NCBI GenBank assembly: GCA_015056205.1
Contig: SVGS01000025.1
Span: 1-45,828, forward strand
Origin: Clostridiales bacterium
GTDB taxonomy: Bacteria > Bacillota > Clostridia > Christensenellales > Aristaeellaceae
Direction: 5' to 3'
Length of the DNA: 45,828 bases
Shown: positions 20,512 to 28,807 of the stretch, piece by piece
Layout of the letters: each line of letters begins with the position of its first letter
Numbering within the stretch: position 1 is the stretch's first letter
Position numbers and translations under genes: made by a program
Notes under the pieces: model-generated
The model's database searches: none
What the model was told of the DNA's origin: nothing
Seen by the model: only the letters and a program-made list of their open reading frames with translations

Positions 20512-20554
20512 AAAAAGGACCGGATTGCGTCGTTGCAGTCCGGTCCTTTTTTTT
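20512..20554. terminator. Bidirectional terminator between rpoC and the pectin locus
   Basis: AAAAAGGACCGGA (20512-20524) pairs with TCCGGTCCTTTTT (20539-20551) around a 14-base loop, with U-runs in both directions. It serves rpoC on the plus strand and the SGNH esterase gene on the minus strand. Confidence 0.92.
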
Positions 20555-20559
20555 CCCGT

Positions 20560-21177
20560 TTACGCCTTTTCCGGCATCCTCAGCTCCCGGATCGCTTTCG
20601 CGATCGCCTGGGCAAACCGGGCCGCTCCTTCCCTTCCGGTATGGGCGATATCCTCCGGCATAAACAGCTCCCTGCTGCCTTCCTCGCCGGCCTCCTGAAC
20701 GATCCGGAAGCTTTCCCGGTAGGCGTCGATCAGCGGAACGTCGCAGGATTCGGCCACCGCCTCCATGGCGGCCCGGTATTCTCCGTGCGTGTCTGTCAGC
20801 GCGCCGTCCTTCCAGATCCGCAGGCAGATGGGAGTGAGCAGAACCGGCGCCGCGTTCCGGCTCCGCGCGGCTTCGATGAAAATCTGCAGGTTTTCCTGAT
20901 AAGCCCCCCGGGGCTCCGTAAACCGCTCCGGTTTCTCCCGGTTCTCGTCATTGTGGGCAAACTGAATCAGCATCAGGTCCCCGGGCCCGATTTCTTCCAT
21001 GACCCGGTCCAGCCGGCCTTCCCCGAGGAAGGTGCGCGTGCTCCGTCCCGCCATCGCGTGGTTCCGGATTTCCGCTTCCGGCATCAGTTCCCTCAGCGCC
21101 TGTCCCCATCCGGTCTGCACGGTTTTTGCCGGATCGTAATCGGCCGCCGTGGAATCTCCGCAGATATAAATTCTCAT
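20560..21177 (-). CDS. SGNH/GDSL esterase, rhamnogalacturonan acetylesterase-like
   Basis: Predicted cytoplasmic esterase of 205 residues that removes acetyl groups from rhamnogalacturonan oligosaccharides. The four SGNH blocks are seen: GDST with S9, AGRST with G44, AHND with N76, and DIAH with D176 and H179. This pattern matches the YesT/RhgT and rhamnogalacturonan acetylesterase branch. No signal peptide is present, so it would act on imported oligosaccharides. AAGGA lies seven bases before the ATG. It is the last gene of the pectin run, next to PL22 and just before the shared terminator. The exact substrate is inferred from neighbours. Confidence 0.85.
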   Translation of the reverse strand: MRIYICGDSTAADYDPAKTVQTGWGQALRELMPEAEIRNHAMAGRSTRTFLGEGRLDRVMEEIGPGDLMLIQFAHNDENREKPERFTEPRGAYQENLQIFIEAARSRNAAPVLLTPICLRIWKDGALTDTHGEYRAAMEAVAESCDVPLIDAYRESFRIVQEAGEEGSRELFMPEDIAHTGREGAARFAQAIAKAIRELRMPEKA

Positions 21178-21223
21178 GCCCTGTCCTTCTTCCCCGGCCC
21201 GCGTACCCCGGGCTGTTTTTTCG

Positions 21224-22294
21224 TTACCAGTCCTTCCATACCTGGTTCAGGTCGATCACGCAAACCTGCGCGTTTCCGTTTTCGTCCGGATTGGAAAACA
21301 GGATCCGGTTCCCCTTCCGGTTGAAGGAGGGATGCTGATGATCCGCGCCGGTTTTGCAGTTGCCGGTGGTGGCGATGAGCTTCGCCTTCTTTGTCGCCCG
21401 CTCGATCAGCACCACGCCCTCCTGCACGCTGGTTCCGAGATAGCTGATCCGGTCCGCGCACAGCCACCGGTGATCCCGGCTGATGCAGGGGTGAAGCAGC
21501 TGGGTGCTGCTGGCCGCCACGTCGAAATGCCTTCCGTCCTTATCCCCGATGATGATGTTGCCGGTATGGATTTCGCCCTTCGCCCCGTCCACGGGGCCGG
21601 CCGGATCCAGCTTCATCAGCGCCATCTCCGTGCCGTCCGCGGACCAAACCTCGTGGGTAATCCATTCGCTGGGATGCTCCACATAGTACGGCCGCACGTA
21701 GCGCTCCTTCACGTCGAACATCCAGGTCCGCTGGAAGGCGTCCCCTTCCGTCTCGTGAATGTAGAAAATCAGGTTCTCGTCGCTGGGGCAGATCTGGGCG
21801 TGGCCCAGCCGGTAATCGCTCTGGTAAACCACTTCCGCCTCTTTGCCCGGATCCATGATCACCAGACCGTAATACTTGTTAACTAGGTGATAGCTGCAGG
21901 CGATCCGCCCGGTATTCGCCGCCGTCAGATGCCCGGTAATCCGGCCGCCCTTCGGCAGGTCGCCGATTTTCGTCATGGAGTTGTCGTCCAGGTTGACGGC
22001 AAAAACCTCCGTCTCGTTCCGGCAGGTGTATCCGATGTTCTTCTCCCGGTCGGTCGCGAAGCCCCGGAAGGAATTGTCCGTCACCTGCTCAATCTCGCCG
22101 GTTTCCACATTCGCCCGGAAGCATCCGCCGCCCAGCTCCTTCATGCCGTCCTGGAGCCCCTGCTTCATGAAGAAGAAATACCGGTCGTCCGTGGAAAAAT
22201 TCTCGCAGGTAAAGTAAAGCTTGGCGTTTCGTTCAGGTCCGTTGGTATAGCGGCGTACCTCGTATCCGGTCACCGCGTCGCGGTAAATTTCCAT
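21224..22294 (-). CDS. Oligogalacturonate lyase, PL22 family
   Basis: Seven-bladed beta-propeller enzyme of 356 residues, predicted to split unsaturated and saturated digalacturonate to 5-keto-4-deoxyuronate and galacturonate. Metal-binding and catalytic positions of the family are visible: H165 in LGHAQICP, H214 in WITHEVWSADG, H268 in QLLHPCISRDH, and Q320 and H321 in the GADHQHPSFN motif. TolB-like blade repeats (ISRDHRW, FNRKGNR) fit. There is no signal peptide, so it is cytoplasmic. GGAGG lies seven bases before the ATG. It lies between the CE4 deacetylase and SGNH esterase genes. Confidence 0.9.
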   Translation of the reverse strand: MEIYRDAVTGYEVRRYTNGPERNAKLYFTCENFSTDDRYFFFMKQGLQDGMKELGGGCFRANVETGEIEQVTDNSFRGFATDREKNIGYTCRNETEVFAVNLDDNSMTKIGDLPKGGRITGHLTAANTGRIACSYHLVNKYYGLVIMDPGKEAEVVYQSDYRLGHAQICPSDENLIFYIHETEGDAFQRTWMFDVKERYVRPYYVEHPSEWITHEVWSADGTEMALMKLDPAGPVDGAKGEIHTGNIIIGDKDGRHFDVAASSTQLLHPCISRDHRWLCADRISYLGTSVQEGVVLIERATKKAKLIATTGNCKTGADHQHPSFNRKGNRILFSNPDENGNAQVCVIDLNQVWKDW

Positions 22295-22320
22295 AATGTT
22301 TCCTCCGAATTCAGACAGGT

Positions 22321-23121
22321 TCAGAGCTGAACCGTTTCCCCGGCGGGGATCCGGACCGGCGTGCCGTCGTTGACGGAAATATAGCAGTCCCGCGCGTTGG
22401 GATTATGAACAAAGCGGTTGTCCGCCGCGAACTGCAGGCGGGCGTAATCGTCCATGCAGTCCATGAACTCGATGTTGGTGCAGTACCAGATGTCGTCCTT
22501 ACCGCCCATCTTTTCGCAGAAGGCTTCCATCAGGTCCCAGTTGTTCTTATCGTCGAATTCATAGCTGTGGCCCCATACGTACATCAGGTACAGATACTGT
22601 TTCTTGAACAGGCTCAGGAACTGGTCTCCCAGCTCCAGCAGGTTGTGGTTGTGGTGGCAGGTCGCCTGCCAGCGGTACGGATTCTCCGGCAGGGCGAAAG
22701 TGTCCGAGGAGCCGACCACCCGGGAATAGCGGATGCCGCAGGCCGGCAGCAGGGCTTCAATCTCGCGGCTCACGGATCCGTTGGGATAACTCAGGCCGCG
22801 GACGGGATATCCCGTGCAGCTCTCCAGAAATTTTCGGTCTTCCAGCACCTCCTGCGCCACCTCCGGCAGCGGGCACCGGGCAATGGTGGGATGGGTTACC
22901 GTATGGCAGGCCACCTCGTGTCCGGCATACAGCGTTTTGATTTCCTCCGGCAGGATCCGGTCTCCCCGTTCGAACAGGCCGCTGTTCAGATGAAAGGTTC
23001 CCTTGATTCCGTTTTTGTTGAAGATCTCGATCAGGCGGCGGTCCTGCGTCCGTCCGTCGTCATAGCTCATGGTCAGCGCTTTATGCTTTCCGCCCGGAAA
23101 GCAGCAATAGACTCTGTTCAT
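22321..23121 (-). CDS. Polysaccharide deacetylase (CE4/NodB domain)
   Basis: Protein of 266 residues with a NodB-type deacetylase fold. Motif 1 is TMSYDDG (D21, D22), motif 2 is HTVTHP (H73 and H77, the metal ligands) and motif 3 is RGLSYPNG near residue 110. There is no signal peptide or membrane anchor, unlike wall peptidoglycan deacetylases. In this operon it may deacylate imported pectic oligosaccharides. That is inference. The ribosome binding site GAGGG lies in a possible hairpin arm from the intergenic region after the binding protein gene. Confidence 0.85.
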   Translation of the reverse strand: MNRVYCCFPGGKHKALTMSYDDGRTQDRRLIEIFNKNGIKGTFHLNSGLFERGDRILPEEIKTLYAGHEVACHTVTHPTIARCPLPEVAQEVLEDRKFLESCTGYPVRGLSYPNGSVSREIEALLPACGIRYSRVVGSSDTFALPENPYRWQATCHHNHNLLELGDQFLSLFKKQYLYLMYVWGHSYEFDDKNNWDLMEAFCEKMGGKDDIWYCTNIEFMDCMDDYARLQFAADNRFVHNPNARDCYISVNDGTPVRIPAGETVQL

Positions 23122-23123
23122 CG

Positions 23124-23174
23124 AAAAAAGCCCTCTTTCAGAATCAGGGGCTGCCGCTTTCCCGCGGCAGCCCC
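23124..23174 (-). promoter_or_regulatory. Intercistronic hairpin after the binding protein gene
   Basis: On the minus strand GGGGCTGCCGC pairs with GCGGCAGCCCC (23164-23174 with 23147-23157). A competing fold pairs AGCCC (23148-23152) with GGGCT (23129-23133), followed by a U-run and covering the next gene's ribosome binding site. The long stem may protect the upstream mRNA or act as an attenuator. Confidence 0.55.
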
Positions 23175-23206
23175 CGGATTGCCAGATAATTTGTTGATGT
23201 CAGATC

Positions 23207-24718
23207 TTACTTCTGGGCCGCGTGATACGCTTCGTTGTACTCGGCGGTCATCGCGTCTCCGCCCATGGCCGCCCACTCTTCCCAGGCAGCCTTCAGGCCG
23301 GCTTCGTCGATCATGCCCGCGATGTACTGCGCGGCGGCGTCGTTGATCCGGGTATCCAGATCGGAGCCGAAGGCCGTGTAGGTCTCGCTCACGAAGGGAT
23401 AGCAGGGATTCATCACGGCGTACTGGGCCAGCTCGGCGTTCAGAGCGTCATAGCGGGAACGCAGCTTGGTATAGCCGCGGTCGGAAGCCTGCTTGGGGTT
23501 CTCCAGGTTGCCGGGAACGCCCATACCCATCTGGTTGATGTTGTTGTGATACATCTGGGAATTCTTGGTGTACTCCTCGGATTTCTCCGCGGGCACATAG
23601 CGGAATCCCTCTTCGTTCACATCGTAGGTCAGGCCTTCCAGGCCGGCGTTGATGATGGTCTGGCCTTCGGGGCCGTTGCACCAGTCGAGGAACTTCATAA
23701 CCTTGGGCAGATCCGCTTCGGATACGCTCTTGGTCACGAGGATTTCGCCGTTGAAGCCGGCGTTCTGCGGCCACACGGTGATGCTGCCGTCCGCCTTCTT
23801 CAGGCCGCCGACGGTCTGGAACATCTGCTCGGTCACGCCGGCATTGTTCTCGAACCATTCCTGCTGCCGATGGGCGTTGTCCAGGCAGTCAAACCGCATG
23901 TAGCCCTTGTTGTTCCGTTCGATGGTATCCCAGTCGGAGGTGGAGATCTGTACGAAGTTGGGATCGATGCCGCCGATTTCATACAGATGGCGCAGCCAGT
24001 TCAGGCCTTCCAGGTAAGCGGGAGACTTGTGAGCGGGATAGATGTCGCCGTTCTCGTCCACGCCCCATACGTTGGGAGCGCCGAAGGCTACGGTGATCAC
24101 GCTGACGGTACCGGCGGTGTAGGAGCACATATTCAGCGCGTACGCGTCATGCTCTTTGCCGTAGGCAGCCAGGGCTTCCGCCAGGGCGGTCAGCTCTTCC
24201 AGGGTCTCGGGGGTCTTTTCGATTCCGGCTTCCTTCGCGATGTCGCAGCGATAGTAGATGCCGCCGCGGGGGAACGCCCGGCTGCGGTAAATACCGAAGA
24301 TGTGGCCGTCCACGGCGATGTTGTTGTACACAGCTTCGTTACCGGCAGCCAGGTTCGGATAGTTGGCCGCATCCTTCACCAGCTCGGTCAGATCCCAGAA
24401 CGCGCCGGCCCGGGCGGAGTTCACGATGATGGGAGCGCGGGCGTCGGTGGCCGCGATCAGCATGGGGGGATTCTTGTCCGCCAGGGTGGTATTCAGGATA
24501 TCACCGTAGGTGGAGTTGGGGCCCCACTGGATGTTCAGCTTCACGCCGGACAGCTCCTGAATCTTGTTCAGGACGGGGTTGTCTTCCATGACGAAATCGA
24601 TGTCAGCGGGGAACTCCGGCAGCAGAATGCTGATTTCGAAGGGTTCTTCCGCCGCGGCAAAGCTCATCATGCCGAGAGCCAGTGCCAGCGCCAGGAACAG
24701 GGAAACGAGTTTCTTCAT
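23207..24718 (-). CDS. Sugar ABC transporter substrate-binding protein
   Basis: Secreted binding protein of 503 residues, of the large LplA/YtcQ-like kind that serves LplB/LplC permeases. Residues 1-23 form a signal peptide (MKKLVSLFLALALALGMMSFAAA, cleavage expected after AAA). No cysteine follows, so it is not a normal lipoprotein. The mature part starts with EEPFEISILLPEFPADIDF and has PVLNKIQELSGVKLNIQWG, a known pattern in this family. The ATG at 24718 is chosen because AAGGAGG lies eight bases upstream. It follows its two permease genes and precedes a hairpin. Ligand is probably a pectic oligosaccharide, inferred from neighbours. Confidence 0.88.
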   Translation of the reverse strand: MKKLVSLFLALALALGMMSFAAAEEPFEISILLPEFPADIDFVMEDNPVLNKIQELSGVKLNIQWGPNSTYGDILNTTLADKNPPMLIAATDARAPIIVNSARAGAFWDLTELVKDAANYPNLAAGNEAVYNNIAVDGHIFGIYRSRAFPRGGIYYRCDIAKEAGIEKTPETLEELTALAEALAAYGKEHDAYALNMCSYTAGTVSVITVAFGAPNVWGVDENGDIYPAHKSPAYLEGLNWLRHLYEIGGIDPNFVQISTSDWDTIERNNKGYMRFDCLDNAHRQQEWFENNAGVTEQMFQTVGGLKKADGSITVWPQNAGFNGEILVTKSVSEADLPKVMKFLDWCNGPEGQTIINAGLEGLTYDVNEEGFRYVPAEKSEEYTKNSQMYHNNINQMGMGVPGNLENPKQASDRGYTKLRSRYDALNAELAQYAVMNPCYPFVSETYTAFGSDLDTRINDAAAQYIAGMIDEAGLKAAWEEWAAMGGDAMTAEYNEAYHAAQK

Positions 24719-24771
24719 TTGGGTAGCCTCCTTCATAAATTTGATTCAGCGGCTTTCCGCCGCGAAAATCC

Positions 24772-25722
24772 TTATCCCTTCAGGGCGCCGACCATGACGC
24801 CCTTCACGAAGTACTTCTGCAGGAACGGGTACACGCACATGATCGGAACGGTGGAAACCACGATGACCGCCATCTTGACGGACTGTTCCGGCGGCTGCAC
24901 AAAGTCGTCCGCCATGTTGGTCAGGTCGCCCGCCGTGCCGTTGCTCATGATGATCAGCTCGCGCAGCAGCACCTGCAGAGGCCATTTTTCCTTGGCGCCG
25001 GTCATGTAGATCATCGCGCCGAAGTAGGCGTTCCAGTGGCCGACGGCGTAGAACAGGCCGAAGGTGGCCAGCACCGGCAGGCTCAGGGGAAGCACGATCT
25101 TCCACAGGATGCCCAGATCGTTGCACCCGTCAATGGACGCGGATTCTTCCAGCTCCTGGGGAATCCCCTGGAAGAAGTTCTTCACGATCATCATGTTGTA
25201 GGCGCTGATGGCGCCCGGCAGCAGCACGGACCAGTAGGTATTCTTCAGGTTCAGCACGTTGGCCACCACGATGTATCCGGGAATCATGCCGCCGGAGAAG
25301 AACATGCTGAAGATCACCATGTTCAGGAAGAAATTCCGGCCCCGCAGGCGGGTTTTGCTCAGGGCGTAGGCCATCGTCACCGTGAAGAACAGGTTGATCA
25401 GCGTGCCCGCCGCGGTGATCAGCAGGCTGTTTCCGAAGCCCCGCAGAATCTTGCTCGAGGAGAAGATATACTCATAGGCCCCCGTCGAAACATCCTGCGG
25501 AATGAAGAACATCGGGCGGGTGGCGATTTCATATTCCGTGGCAAAGGACGCGCCCAGCAGGTAGATGAACGGAATGATGGTGATAATGGCCACCAGGGTC
25601 ACGAAGGTATAGTTGAAAATGTTGAAGGCGATGCTCCCGGGGGTTCTGTTCTGTCCCACCGGCCCGGAGGAAATCTTCATGGGCTTTTTGGTTCTGGGGG
25701 AAAGGATTGCTTTTTCGCTCAT
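24772..25722 (-). CDS. Sugar ABC transporter permease, LplC/YtcP type
   Basis: Membrane permease of 316 residues. Six hydrophobic segments can be seen, starting with NYTFVTLVAIITIIPFIYLLG near residue 37. The EAA loop that contacts the ATPase reads EESASIDGCNDLGILWKIVLPLSLP near residue 210. The start has AGGAGG seven bases before the ATG. It lies 16 bases after its partner permease. No ATPase gene is in the locus; such systems use a shared MsmX-type ATPase. Confidence 0.93.
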   Translation of the reverse strand: MSEKAILSPRTKKPMKISSGPVGQNRTPGSIAFNIFNYTFVTLVAIITIIPFIYLLGASFATEYEIATRPMFFIPQDVSTGAYEYIFSSSKILRGFGNSLLITAAGTLINLFFTVTMAYALSKTRLRGRNFFLNMVIFSMFFSGGMIPGYIVVANVLNLKNTYWSVLLPGAISAYNMMIVKNFFQGIPQELEESASIDGCNDLGILWKIVLPLSLPVLATFGLFYAVGHWNAYFGAMIYMTGAKEKWPLQVLLRELIIMSNGTAGDLTNMADDFVQPPEQSVKMAVIVVSTVPIMCVYPFLQKYFVKGVMVGALKG

Positions 25723-25738
25723 GTTTCTTCCTCCTTTC

Positions 25739-26695
25739 TCAGTACAGGCCCTGCTCGCCGAGCATGTGCGCGATCTTGTTGGACAGAAGCACCAGGGTCA
25801 CGCTGATGACGGACTTCATCAGGCCGATGGCGGAAGCGTAGCTGAACTGGCCGGACTGAATACCCTGCTGATACACGAACACGTCCAGGGTCTGGGAAAC
25901 CTTCCGGTTCAGCGGGTTAGCCATCAGGATCAGATGGTCGTAGCCGGTATCCAGCACGCTGCCCATCCGCAGGATCAGCATCAGCACGATGGTGGACCGG
26001 ATGGCCGGCAGCGTGATGTGCCACAGGCGGCGGAGCCGTCCGGCGCCGTCCACCATAGCCGCTTCATACAGCTGGGTATCCACGTTGGTCAGGGCGGCCA
26101 GGAAGATGATGGTTCCCCATCCGGTTTCCTTCCAGATCGTCTGACCGATGATCATCCAGCGGAAGGTATCCGGGCTGCCCATATAGTTGATCGGATGTCC
26201 CAGAATCTGCTCCGTCAGCTTGTAAACGATGCCGCTGGGTCCGAACATCACGAAGGTGATGGAAACCACGATCACGATGGAGATGAAGTGGGGCACGTAC
26301 AGCAGCGTCTGCAGCAGCTTCTTGTACCGCAGGTTCATCATTTCGTTCAGCAGCAGGGCCAGGATGATGGGAGCCGGGAAGAACAGCAGAATGTTCATCA
26401 GGGACAGAATCAGCGTGTTCTTCAGATAATCGATCCAGGCCGGGAATTTGAAGAAGTATTCGAACCATTTCAGGCCGACCCACTGGCTTCCCAGTACGCC
26501 CGAGTAAGGAACGTAGTTCTCAAAGGCGATGACGATGCCGAACATGGGCAGATACTTGAAAACGATGAAGTAGATAAACCCGGGAATCAGCAGCAGGTAC
26601 AGCCATCGGTCCCGCTTCACTTCGGATCTGAGGTGCATCCAGTACTGTTTTCCGGTTCCGTGAACCGCTCTCCGTTCCGCGGCTCTCTTGCCCAT
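25739..26695 (-). CDS. Sugar ABC transporter permease, LplB type
   Basis: Membrane permease of 318 residues. After a basic N-terminus the first segment is WLYLLLIPGFIYFIVFKYLPM, typical of LplB/YtcO proteins, followed by FGIVIAFENY. The EAA loop reads EAAMVDGAGRLRRLWHITLPA near residue 210. The ATG at 26695 is chosen over a GTG nine bases upstream because AAGGGG lies eight bases before it. It pairs with the following LplC-type permease and the binding protein. Confidence 0.93.
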   Translation of the reverse strand: MGKRAAERRAVHGTGKQYWMHLRSEVKRDRWLYLLLIPGFIYFIVFKYLPMFGIVIAFENYVPYSGVLGSQWVGLKWFEYFFKFPAWIDYLKNTLILSLMNILLFFPAPIILALLLNEMMNLRYKKLLQTLLYVPHFISIVIVVSITFVMFGPSGIVYKLTEQILGHPINYMGSPDTFRWMIIGQTIWKETGWGTIIFLAALTNVDTQLYEAAMVDGAGRLRRLWHITLPAIRSTIVLMLILRMGSVLDTGYDHLILMANPLNRKVSQTLDVFVYQQGIQSGQFSYASAIGLMKSVISVTLVLLSNKIAHMLGEQGLY

Positions 26696-26736
26696 TAGCT
26701 TCACCCCTTCTTCTTTCTGAGGAAAAAAACGCCATC

Positions 26737-27786
26737 TTACTCCCGGATCATCAGTTCGGTGATCATCAGGAAGGTCAGTCCCTGCCCGTAGGCGGTGGGC
26801 GTCACGATAATATCCTTGTAGTGCTGCAGGTTGTGGCCCATGCCGGTTCCGCCGGATACGCCCTGCACGGCGCCGGTTTCGTCAATCTGGCCGAGCACCG
26901 CCTCCGCGGAAAGCATGCCCATCTGCTGATAGGGCTCCTGGGGCAGCCACCCCAGCCGGATCCCCTTCAGAATGCCGTAGGCGATGGCCGCCGTGGCGCT
27001 GGTTTCGCAGTAGGTTTCCTCCACGTTGATCAGGGTGGTATAGAGCCCGTTGACCCGCTGATACTTCCATAGGGCCAGCGCCTGATCCTTCCACGCGGAC
27101 CGGATCATCCGCATGGCCGCGTTCTCTCTCTTTGTGATGTCGTACAGCTCGATCGCCGCGGCGGTGAACCAGGCGTTTCCGCGGGCCCAGAAGGCCTCCG
27201 CGAAATTGTGCCGGCGGTCAAAGGTCCATCCGTGATAGAACAGGCCGTTCACCTTGTTCTGCAGATAACGGATGTGCATCAGGAACTGGTATTCCGCTTC
27301 GTCGATCAGCTCCGGCCGCTCCAGCACGACGCCGGCCTTGGCCAGGAACAGGCACACCATGAACAGCGTATCGCACCACAGCTGCTGATAGTGCTTGTTC
27401 CATACCGTGCAGTGCTGCAGTCCTTCGTACTCGGTCCGCGGCATCTCCTTCATCACCCAATCGATCCAGCTTTCGATGACGGGCAGGTACGCGGGATTCT
27501 TCGTTTCCTGATACAGGCAGGTCAGGGTCAGCACCGGCGCGACGGTGTTCACGTTCCGGTGCGGCTGCTCCGGCCGGGAAAGCATGTCGTCGTACCAGCC
27601 CTTCAGATACGCCAGCACGGCCGGATCCCCGTCCTGCTGCCAGGTTTTGTAGATTCCGTAAAGAGCCACCCCGGTAGGCCACTCCCAGTTGTTCATGGTC
27701 AGGTGTCCCCGGGAAGGATCGTTTCCGTCCGCCCGCTGCAGCATGGCCAGTACGCGCTGTGCTGTTTCCCGATAGGTCTCCGGCAT
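26737..27786 (-). CDS. Unsaturated rhamnogalacturonyl hydrolase, GH105
   Basis: Cytoplasmic alpha/alpha-barrel enzyme of 349 residues. GH105 enzymes such as YteR and YesR add water to the double bond left by rhamnogalacturonan lyases and release unsaturated galacturonate from rhamnose. Visible marks are NNWEWPTGVALYGI near residue 33, a catalytic aspartate in WCDTLFMVCLFLA near residue 138, and FAEAFWARGNAWF near residue 200. No signal peptide is found. ATG 27786 has GGAG eight bases upstream; the frame could also open at a GTG nine bases earlier. It lies between the aldo/keto reductase and the permease genes. Confidence 0.92.
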   Translation of the reverse strand: MPETYRETAQRVLAMLQRADGNDPSRGHLTMNNWEWPTGVALYGIYKTWQQDGDPAVLAYLKGWYDDMLSRPEQPHRNVNTVAPVLTLTCLYQETKNPAYLPVIESWIDWVMKEMPRTEYEGLQHCTVWNKHYQQLWCDTLFMVCLFLAKAGVVLERPELIDEAEYQFLMHIRYLQNKVNGLFYHGWTFDRRHNFAEAFWARGNAWFTAAAIELYDITKRENAAMRMIRSAWKDQALALWKYQRVNGLYTTLINVEETYCETSATAAIAYGILKGIRLGWLPQEPYQQMGMLSAEAVLGQIDETGAVQGVSGGTGMGHNLQHYKDIIVTPTAYGQGLTFLMITELMIRE

Positions 27787-27817
27787 TTCTTTCACTCCTT
27801 CTGTTTTGCTGTCTGTC

Positions 27818-28807
27818 TCAGTCTTGCAGAATGGTTTCGATCTTTTCCAGCTCCTCTGCGGTCAGCGGCGGGGCCTGCAGGGCTTCCAGGTTGTCCGTAA
27901 TCTGCTCGGGGCGGCTCGCTCCGATCAGTGCGGAAGTGATCACCTCGTCGCGGAGGGCCCACTGCAGCGCCAGATGATGCATTTTCTGGCCCCGGGCGTC
28001 CGCGATCTCCTTCAGGGCGTTCAGCTTCCGCAGGGTATCTTCCGTCAGGTTCTCCGGTTTCAGGAAGCGGTTGTCCCGTTTCATCCGGGAATCCTCCGGA
28101 ATCCCGTTCAGGTACTTTCCGGTCAGGAGGCCGCCCGCCAGCGGCTGAAACACGATGCACCCGATTTCCTTCTCCTTCAGCACCCGGGTCAGCCCGTTCT
28201 CGATATGCCGGTCCAGCATGGAATACCGGGGCTGATGAATCAGGCAGGGCGTGCCCAGCCGGTCCAGTTCCGCCACCGCCTCCAGGGTCTGCTCCGGGTT
28301 GTAGTTGGACAGCCCGACATACAGGGCTTTCCCGCTTCGCACGATCTGATCCAGCGCGCCCATGGTCTCCGCGATGGGCGTCTGCGGATCCGGCCGGTGA
28401 TGATAAAACAGATCCACATAGTCGACCCGCATCCGCTTCAGGCTCTGATCGATGCTGGAGATCAGATATTTCCGGCTTCCCCAGTTTCCGTAGGGGCCGG
28501 CCCACATATCGTATCCCGCCTTGGTGGACAGGAAGAGCTCGTCCCGGTGGGGCCGCCAGTCCGTCTCCATGTGCGCGCCGAAGTTTCGCTCGGCCGCGCC
28601 GTAGGGCGGTCCGTAATTGTTCGCCAGGTCAAAATGCGTGATCCCATGATCAAAAGCGGTTCTCAGCAGGCTCTGCTGCACGCCGAAAGGCGTCGTATCC
28701 CCGAAATTATGCCAGAGCCCGAGGCTCAGCGCCGGAAGCAGCACGCCGCTTCGTCCGCACCGGCGGTATGGAATCATGTCATATCTCTTATCATTCGGTA
28801 TGTACAT
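27818..28807 (-). CDS. Aldo/keto reductase, YghZ-like
   Basis: NADPH-dependent reductase of 329 residues with a TIM-barrel fold. The catalytic tyrosine is in FDLANNYGPPYG (about residue 65), the lysine in STKAGYDMW (about 95) and the histidine in LFYHHRPD (about 138). The cofactor-binding end ITSALIGASRPEQITDNLEAL is typical. The longer loops and PYGAAERNFG segment place it near YghZ/L-glyceraldehyde 3-phosphate reductase. In this locus it may reduce a sugar acid or aldehyde made during pectin breakdown; that is unproven. Its ATG follows the GH112 stop codon directly (TGAATG), with AGGAGG inside the end of that gene. Confidence 0.88.
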   Translation of the reverse strand: MYIPNDKRYDMIPYRRCGRSGVLLPALSLGLWHNFGDTTPFGVQQSLLRTAFDHGITHFDLANNYGPPYGAAERNFGAHMETDWRPHRDELFLSTKAGYDMWAGPYGNWGSRKYLISSIDQSLKRMRVDYVDLFYHHRPDPQTPIAETMGALDQIVRSGKALYVGLSNYNPEQTLEAVAELDRLGTPCLIHQPRYSMLDRHIENGLTRVLKEKEIGCIVFQPLAGGLLTGKYLNGIPEDSRMKRDNRFLKPENLTEDTLRKLNALKEIADARGQKMHHLALQWALRDEVITSALIGASRPEQITDNLEALQAPPLTAEELEKIETILQD

